This document shows positions 7,079 to 11,791 of a DNA stretch of 11,791 nt, piece after piece. The stretch comes from Comamonadaceae bacterium (lineage in GTDB: Bacteria; Pseudomonadota; Gammaproteobacteria; Burkholderiales; Burkholderiaceae_C), in assembly GCA_947372005.1 (NCBI GenBank), contig CANBRV010000048.1, positions 1-11,791 on the forward strand, read 5' to 3'. The position numbers and the translations under genes are program-made. The notes beneath the pieces are model-generated. The model saw only the letters and a list, made by a program, of their open reading frames with translations. It did no database searches and was not told where the DNA came from. Positions within the stretch are counted from its first letter, which is position 1; each line of letters begins with the position of its first letter.

Positions 7079-8413
7079 ATGAAAAAACCAAATATCCTTT
7101 TCATCGTAGCGGATGATCTCGGCTATGCCGACCTTGGATGCTATGGCGGACGCGGCTTTGACGGCACGGGTCGAGAGTCCGTTTCACCCGAATTAGACAA
7201 GCTTGCGGCTAATGGCATGCTTTTTACAGACGGGTATGCCAACTCACCTGTGTGCTCACCCACGCGCTTTGCGCTCATGACGGCGCGTTATCAATACCGA
7301 CTGCGCGGCGCCGCCGAAGAGCCCATCAGCAGCAAAAGCCGCTGCTCGACAACGCTAGGGCTGCCGCCCGAGCATCCCACGCTGCCCTCAATGCTCAAGG
7401 GCGCGGGTTATGCCACGGCGCTCATTGGTAAATGGCATTTGGGTTTTGAGCCAAATTTTGGACCTCTTAAGTCAGGCTATGACGAATTCTTTGGTCCGCT
7501 GTCAGGCGGTGTCGATTACTTCACGCACTGTGATTCGCGCGGCGTGCATGATTTGTGGCAATCTGAAAAAGACATTGTGAAAGAGCGTTTTGAGTCGGGT
7601 TACCTAACTGATCTCATTACCGAGCGAGCGCTGGATTACGTCAAACGAAAAGACTCAAACAAGCCATTTTTTATCAGCTTGCACTACACCGCACCGCATT
7701 GGCCGTGGGAAACGCGTGATGATGCTGCTCTTGCCGAAGAAATCAGAGACAACATCTTCCATCTGCATGGCGGCAACATCCACAGCTATCGCCGCATGAT
7801 TCATCATATGGATGAGGGGATTGGCCGCATTGCGCGTCTGCTCAAAGAGCGCGGTGAATTAGATAACACGCTTATCGTGTTCACCTCCGACAACGGGGGC
7901 GAGCGTTTTTCTGACAACTGGCCACTGGTCGGCGGCAAGATGGATTTGACCGAAGGCGGCATTCGCGTTCCCTACATCGCACATTGGCCTGCCGTCATCA
8001 AATCAGGGCAGGTGAGCAGTCAGCAGTGTTTGACGATGGATTGGTCTGCCACGATGCTAGAAGCCGCATCAGCTATGGCTTCTGAGCCATATCCTTTGGA
8101 CGGTCAATCCCTATATGGCTTACTGGCGGATAGCTCAAAAACTTTTGAGCGCCCCATGTTTTGGCGCATGAACCACCGCAGCCAACGCGCCATGCGATTA
8201 GGCAATTTCAAATACTTACGCGTCGATGGACATGATTATTTGTTTGATTTGACACAAGATGCGCGAGAGCGTGCGAACCTTGGCAAGCACCAGCCTGAGA
8301 GGCTTGCAGCCATGCGTGATGCATGGGAAGCGTGGAATGTCACCATGCCCGCGATTCCAGAAGACGCAACCGTTAGCCTTGGCTATGGGCGTGCGGATAT
8401 GCCGCAGCGCTAA
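7079..8413 (+). CDS. Type I (formylglycine-dependent) sulfatase, apparently cytosolic
   Basis: A 444-residue alkaline-phosphatase-superfamily sulfatase, expected to hydrolyse a sulfate ester to alcohol and sulfate. Seen: metal ligands Asp12 and Asp13 in PNILFIVADDLGYADLG; the C-X-P-X-R maturation site CSPTR (59-63), whose Cys59 would become formylglycine; GKWHLG with Lys118 and His120; His207 in TAPHWPW; Asp271-Asn272 in FTSDNGG; and Lys287 in GGKMDLTEGGIRVPY. All standard active-site positions are present. There is no signal peptide: the protein starts MKKPNILF directly with the first core strand, so cleavage is probably in the cytoplasm after import, as in Pseudomonas AtsA. The maturing enzyme is not in this window. 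The start has no Shine-Dalgarno; upstream is a T-run and TTACTTCA, so reinitiation from the binding-protein gene 12 bases earlier is possible. A phosphonate monoester hydrolase, which shares the same core, is the main alternative. Substrate unknown. Confidence 0.9.
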   Translation: MKKPNILFIVADDLGYADLGCYGGRGFDGTGRESVSPELDKLAANGMLFTDGYANSPVCSPTRFALMTARYQYRLRGAAEEPISSKSRCSTTLGLPPEHPTLPSMLKGAGYATALIGKWHLGFEPNFGPLKSGYDEFFGPLSGGVDYFTHCDSRGVHDLWQSEKDIVKERFESGYLTDLITERALDYVKRKDSNKPFFISLHYTAPHWPWETRDDAALAEEIRDNIFHLHGGNIHSYRRMIHHMDEGIGRIARLLKERGELDNTLIVFTSDNGGERFSDNWPLVGGKMDLTEGGIRVPYIAHWPAVIKSGQVSSQQCLTMDWSATMLEAASAMASEPYPLDGQSLYGLLADSSKTFERPMFWRMNHRSQRAMRLGNFKYLRVDGHDYLFDLTQDARERANLGKHQPERLAAMRDAWEAWNVTMPAIPEDATVSLGYGRADMPQR

Positions 8414-8432
8414 TGCATGACCTTAGCTTTTT
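8409..8432 (+). terminator. Weak hairpin plus T-run at the convergent gene end
   Basis: GCTAA (8409-8413) and TTAGC (8423-8427) can pair across a 9-base loop, followed by TTTTT (8428-8432). The stem contains the stop codons of both converging genes. Five mostly A-T pairs make a poor intrinsic terminator, so this is a tentative call; no better candidate exists in the 9-base gap. Confidence 0.2.
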
Positions 8433-9655
8433 GCTTGATCTGCCTCCAGCATCCGCGTAATCGTCGCTTCGTCATAACCTAATCCCTCAAGCACACAGCG
8501 TGTATGTTCGCCAAGTAGCGGAGCAGGCGATAGCGGTTCGAGAGCAGGATGATTTTTCCATTTAACGGGGCTCCCAACGCGCTTGATTTTTCCTTCAGTT
8601 GGATGGTCAATCTCGCGGATAAATCCTGTCGCCATATGGTGCGGATCATGCAGTAAGTCGTCAGCCGAGTTCATTGGCATGTTGGGGATATCGGCCTTAC
8701 TCAGCAAGGTTTGCCAAGCAGCTGTTGTGCGGCTTTGCATGATGCGGCTGACCTGTGCATAGACCGCATCAATGTTGGCTGCGCGTGCACTGTGGGTGGC
8801 GAATATGGGGTCGGATTTGAGGCGTCCTGGCTCGCCAATCGCATCAAAGAAGCTGGCCCAATGTTTATCGTTATAGATAAGCACGCAAAGGTAGCCGTCA
8901 GCCGTTTTGTAGGGCTTGCGGTTGGGTGTCAATAGCCGCGCATAACCTGCATCACCCAAGGATGGCTCAAAGCTACGTCCTGCCATGTGGTCGCCCAGCA
9001 CAAACTGCGTGATAGCTTCAAACATCGGCACGACGATGGCTTCTCCTTGCCATGCATCGCCTGCTCGTTCACGTGCAAACAAGGCCGTTGTGACAGCGTA
9101 GACCGCATGCAGGCCCGTGACGCGATCGGCCAAAGTGACGGGGGCGTAGCAAGGCTCTGGGCTACCATATTGCTGCATGAGCCACGGCACACCTGCCGCA
9201 CCTTGGATAAGGTCGTCGTACGCGGGCTTTGCCGCATAAGGGCCGTCTTGATCGAAGCCGCAGCAACTGACATAAATAATGCGCGGGTTGACCTTGCGAA
9301 CCGATTCAAAGTCTAGCCCGAGTCTTGCCATAGCGGCAGGGCGCACATTACTAATCAGCACATCACTACTGGATGCCATGCGGAGTAAGGCTTCTAGACC
9401 ATCTTTACTTTTGAGGTCTAGCACCACACTTTGCTTGCCACTATTGGCGTGCAAAAAAATGTGACCCATGCCAGGGCTCTTCATCGGGCCGACGCTACGC
9501 ATGTTGTCGCCGCCAGCCGTTTCGACTTTGATGACTTCTGCACCCATAGATGCCAAAATTTGCGTGGCAAAAGGTCCAAGCACGACGGATGTGAGATCAA
9601 GAATTTTGACGCCAGCAAGTGGCCCTGCTTGCATGGTCTTCGCTGTATCAGTCAT
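8423..9655 (-). CDS. Class III (CaiB/BaiF) acyl-CoA transferase
   Basis: From the ATG at 9655 the protein has 410 residues, typical for family III CoA-transferases, which move CoA from a donor acyl-CoA to a carboxylic acid through an enzyme-aspartyl intermediate. Signatures: N-terminal GPLAGVKILDLTSVVLGPFA and GAEVIKVE, FLHANSGKQSVVLDL, DVLISNVRPAAMARLGLD, IIYVSCCGFDQDGPY, AYDDLIQG, and LADRVTGLHA, where the Asp (residue 177) matches the catalytic Asp169 of formyl-CoA transferase and CaiB. The C-terminal ending GEHTRCVLEGLGYDE is also typical. The frame stays open upstream to an ATG at 9727, but that extension lies entirely inside the symporter gene and does not look like a CoA-transferase N-terminus; ATG 9667 is a possible alternative. 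The chosen start overlaps the symporter stop by 8 bases, suggesting translational coupling. It likely activates the acid imported or made by its neighbours; acid and donor are unknown. Confidence 0.92.
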   Translation of the reverse strand: MTDTAKTMQAGPLAGVKILDLTSVVLGPFATQILASMGAEVIKVETAGGDNMRSVGPMKSPGMGHIFLHANSGKQSVVLDLKSKDGLEALLRMASSSDVLISNVRPAAMARLGLDFESVRKVNPRIIYVSCCGFDQDGPYAAKPAYDDLIQGAAGVPWLMQQYGSPEPCYAPVTLADRVTGLHAVYAVTTALFARERAGDAWQGEAIVVPMFEAITQFVLGDHMAGRSFEPSLGDAGYARLLTPNRKPYKTADGYLCVLIYNDKHWASFFDAIGEPGRLKSDPIFATHSARAANIDAVYAQVSRIMQSRTTAAWQTLLSKADIPNMPMNSADDLLHDPHHMATGFIREIDHPTEGKIKRVGSPVKWKNHPALEPLSPAPLLGEHTRCVLEGLGYDEATITRMLEADQAKS

Positions 9656-11090
9656 GTGGGTGCTCATAGTGCGAGGCGTGTGTGTTTTGAATGTATTGGG
9701 GAGTGAGCGATCCAACAAGCATGCCAAGTACCGCCGCCAATACGCCAGCTAATTGAGCAGGAAGCCACGTCCCGATTGGGCTAGCGAGGCAAACAAGCCA
9801 CAGACCAATGCCCATGCCGATAGCGGCTAAGGCGCCTTGCGTGGTTGCGCGTTTCCAATAGAGACCAAACACAAGCGGCACAAATGCACCGACCAAGGTG
9901 ACTTGATACGCGCCCGAGACCATTTCATAAATCGACGTACCTTGCGAGGTGATGGCGTAAATTAAAACCAGTACGCTGAATGCGAGCACCGTGATACGCA
10001 TGGTTTTTAGCTCGTGCGCATCGTCCATTTTGGGATTCCATTGCCGCCAAATGTTTTCGACAAATGTGACGCTAGGCGCAAGCAGCGTTGCGGATGCGCT
10101 GGACTTAATGGCGGAGAGGAGCGCTCCAAAAAATAACACCTGCATGACAAAAGGCATGTGCTGCATGATGAGGGTCGGGAGCACTTTTTGCGGATCGTCT
10201 TTTAAAAGCTGCGCCGTTTGCTCGGGCGCGATGATGAGGCTACTGACCACCAAAAACATCGGCACAAAAGCAAACAAGATGTAACAGATGCCGCCAATCA
10301 AAGGCCCCCGCGTGGCGGCATATTCGTTTTTGGCCGACATCACCCGCTGAAACACGTCTTGCTGCGGAATGGAGCCTAGCATCATGGTGATAGCGGCGGC
10401 GATAAAAAAGATGATGTCGTGCAGCGTGGGCTCAGGTAAGAAGCGGAACATGTCACGGCTAGAAGCAAGCGCAATTACCTTATCCGCACCGCCTGCTAGG
10501 GTTGAGGCAAATACAGCAATAACGGATAAGCCAATGACCAAAATAATCATTTGAATAAAGTCGGTGACCGCGACCGACCACATGCCGCCAAACAATGTGT
10601 AAGCCAAAATAGAGACTACACCAATCACCATACCGAGCTCAATGCTGATGGCGCCGTTACTGAGCAAGTTGAACACGAGACCGAGGGCAGTCACTTGCGC
10701 CGACACCCAGCCCAGATAAGACAACATGATGATGAGCGAGCACAGCACTTCGACTCGCGTACCAAAGCGTTCGCGGAAATAGTCGCTAATTGTGAGTAAA
10801 TCGAGTTTGTAGAGTTTGGCGGCAAAAAATACACCGACAAAAATTAAACAAAAGCCCGCGCCAAACGGATCTTCAATCACTCCATTTAAACCACTGCCAA
10901 CAAACTTGGCAGGAATCCCGAGTACGGTTTCCGAGCCAAACCATGTGGCAAACGTTGTGGTCACAATCATGGCGAGCGGCAAGTGCCTGCCCGCAATCGC
11001 AAAGTCAGCGGAGTTTTTGACGCGCCGCGCAGCAATGAGGCCAATGGCAATCGTGATGATGAGGTAGGCAAAGACGAGCGTGAGAAGCAT
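9648..11090 (-). CDS. Sodium:solute symporter (SSS family)
   Basis: A 480-residue inner-membrane transporter when started at the ATG at 11090. About 12-13 hydrophobic segments are visible, beginning with LTLVFAYLIITIAIGLIA (4-21). SSS features: the ARRVKNSADFAIAGRHL stretch (21-37) after the first helix, ATWFGSETVLG (48-58), DLLTISDYFRERFG (97-110), GGMWSVAVTDFIQM (168-181), QQDVFQRVMSAKNE (243-256) and SAIKSSASATLLAPS (326-340), the region supplying serines to the sodium site in this family. It should couple sodium influx to uptake of a small organic solute, probably a carboxylate given the CoA-transferase downstream, but SSS specificity cannot be inferred from motifs. The open frame extends upstream to 11186, but those 32 residues lie inside ubiB and lack membrane character, so 11090 is preferred. 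It begins 2 bases after the ubiB stop with no good Shine-Dalgarno, so expression may depend on translation of ubiB. Confidence 0.93.
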   Translation of the reverse strand: MLLTLVFAYLIITIAIGLIAARRVKNSADFAIAGRHLPLAMIVTTTFATWFGSETVLGIPAKFVGSGLNGVIEDPFGAGFCLIFVGVFFAAKLYKLDLLTISDYFRERFGTRVEVLCSLIIMLSYLGWVSAQVTALGLVFNLLSNGAISIELGMVIGVVSILAYTLFGGMWSVAVTDFIQMIILVIGLSVIAVFASTLAGGADKVIALASSRDMFRFLPEPTLHDIIFFIAAAITMMLGSIPQQDVFQRVMSAKNEYAATRGPLIGGICYILFAFVPMFLVVSSLIIAPEQTAQLLKDDPQKVLPTLIMQHMPFVMQVLFFGALLSAIKSSASATLLAPSVTFVENIWRQWNPKMDDAHELKTMRITVLAFSVLVLIYAITSQGTSIYEMVSGAYQVTLVGAFVPLVFGLYWKRATTQGALAAIGMGIGLWLVCLASPIGTWLPAQLAGVLAAVLGMLVGSLTPQYIQNTHASHYEHPHD

Positions 11091-11092
11091 GG

Positions 11093-11791
11093 CTACTTGC
11101 GTTTTAAAAACTCGTAAATGAGCAAGGGCAGTTGCGGCAAAATTTCGCGTATCAATTTTTTCCAACCCATTTGCTCGTTCATCCAATCTTCTAGAAATGG
11201 TTTAGCAGTCGTCCACAAATCTAGCTCAGGGTCTAGCTCTCTGGCCAGCCCTTCAACGTTCAGCAGTGTCTTTTGTAAGAGAACCAATTGCGGTTGAATC
11301 GCCACGTTAAAGCGGCGCGAAGTTTGAAAGAGTCTGAGTAACACCACGCCGAGCGAAATATCTTTGAGTGGCTTGCCAAAGTAAGGCTCGCAGCAGGTGC
11401 GGATAGCGGACTCTAACTGCTCGACGCGTACTGTTTTATCAACCCAGCCCGACTCGATGTGTAGCTCGGCTACACGGCGGTAGTCACGTCTAAAGAAAGC
11501 TAAAAAGTTATGCGCAAGATAGTCTTTGTCGGTTTTAGTGAGTGAGCCCACAATGCCAAAGTCATACAGAATCGGCGTTCCCAGCGTGCCTGGCGCTATG
11601 CTGACCGAGATATTGCCTGGGTGCATGTCGGCATGAAAGAAGCCATGGCGAAACACTTGGCTATAAAAAATAATGATACCGTCGCTCGCTAGTTTTTTGA
11701 GATTGACACCAGCCGCTTTGAGTGCAGCTGTCTGGCTAATCGGGACACCGCTCATGCGCTGCATCGTCATCACTTCTGTAGCACACAGGTC
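11093..11791 (-). CDS. ubiB: UbiB atypical kinase-like ubiquinone synthesis protein, N-terminus beyond right edge
   Basis: The frame is open from the right edge to a TAG at 11093, giving the last 232 residues; the start lies outside the window. UbiB supports aerobic coenzyme Q synthesis as an ATPase with a protein-kinase-like fold. The match to E. coli UbiB is close along the visible part: MTMQRMSG, then SQVFRHGFFHADMHPGN (the HADMHPGN catalytic and metal-binding motif at about 11612-11635), DFG in place of DCG (11555-11563), FFRRDYRRVAELHIESGWV, AIRTCCEPYFGKPL, FQTSRRFNVAIQPQLVLLQKTLLNVEG and LDLWTTAKPFLEDWM. It then ends at LPLLIYEFLKRK, where the E. coli protein goes on for roughly 80-100 residues with two membrane helices. 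No continuing frame is seen, since the symporter starts 2 bases later. Usual partners ubiE and ubiJ would be expected beyond the edge but are not visible. Confidence 0.92.
   Translation of the reverse strand, partial: DLCATEVMTMQRMSGVPISQTAALKAAGVNLKKLASDGIIIFYSQVFRHGFFHADMHPGNISVSIAPGTLGTPILYDFGIVGSLTKTDKDYLAHNFLAFFRRDYRRVAELHIESGWVDKTVRVEQLESAIRTCCEPYFGKPLKDISLGVVLLRLFQTSRRFNVAIQPQLVLLQKTLLNVEGLARELDPELDLWTTAKPFLEDWMNEQMGWKKLIREILPQLPLLIYEFLKRK

Noticed and set aside
9656..9727. A 24-residue N-terminal extension of the CoA-transferase
   Set aside because: It lies wholly inside the symporter coding region and does not resemble the family N-terminus; the conserved fold begins with GPLAGVKILDL shortly after the ATG at 9655.
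8711..9752. Open frames on the plus strand opposite the CoA-transferase (61-109 codons)
   Set aside because: They are antisense to a gene with strong family motifs, have no ribosome binding sites or recognisable domains, and are rich in Cys, Arg and His as expected of shadow frames.
11091..11186. A 32-residue N-terminal extension of the symporter
   Set aside because: It is an overlap with the ubiB coding region, is polar and charged, and the first membrane helix begins just after the ATG at 11090.
1..11791. CRISPR arrays, tRNA or rRNA genes, insertion sequences, phage genes
   Set aside because: No regularly spaced repeats, cloverleaf-like segments, transposase or integrase motifs were seen, and almost the whole window is occupied by recognisable protein genes.

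Overview
The window looks like a stretch of a betaproteobacterial chromosome, most likely Burkholderiales. This rests on three things: a TPR protein, mutM, a dynamin-type GTPase and mutY in a row; a Bug/TctC-type periplasmic binding protein; and a UbiB that aligns by eye with the Escherichia coli enzyme. GC content looks moderate and codon use is fairly even. The genus cannot be named from the sequence alone. Coding density is very high: no gap between genes exceeds about 15 bases, and there is no RNA gene, CRISPR array, insertion sequence or long repeat.

Left part (1-4614), housekeeping. An exported TPR protein runs off the left edge on the minus strand. Twelve bases from its start, mutM begins in the opposite direction, followed by a soluble dynamin-like GTPase and then mutY. 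MutM and MutY are the two DNA glycosylases of the 8-oxoguanine (GO) repair system. The GTPase lies between them, starting next to the mutM stop and ending inside mutY.

Middle part (4627-8413), catabolism. On the same strand, 12 bases after mutY, come an aldehyde dehydrogenase of the succinate-semialdehyde dehydrogenase group, an exported Bug/TctC solute-binding protein and a formylglycine-type sulfatase with no signal peptide. The gaps are 10-12 bases, so the plus-strand genes may form one transcript from mutM to the sulfatase, or the catabolic genes may have their own promoter inside mutY.

Right part (8423-11791), minus strand. The sulfatase converges with a class III (CaiB/BaiF) CoA-transferase, which lies downstream of a sodium:solute symporter, which in turn begins 2 bases after the end of ubiB. 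The ubiB gene runs off the right edge and ends early compared with E. coli UbiB, apparently without the C-terminal membrane helices.

Taken together, a five-gene catabolic block (dehydrogenase, binding protein, sulfatase, CoA-transferase, symporter) sits between two housekeeping blocks (GO repair and ubiquinone synthesis). A plausible but untested reading is uptake of an organic acid or sulfate ester, desulfation, aldehyde oxidation and CoA activation. The substrate cannot be read from the sequence. No clearly new defence or mobile system was seen. The most unusual items are the GTPase placed between mutM and mutY, the shortened UbiB and the catabolic block.
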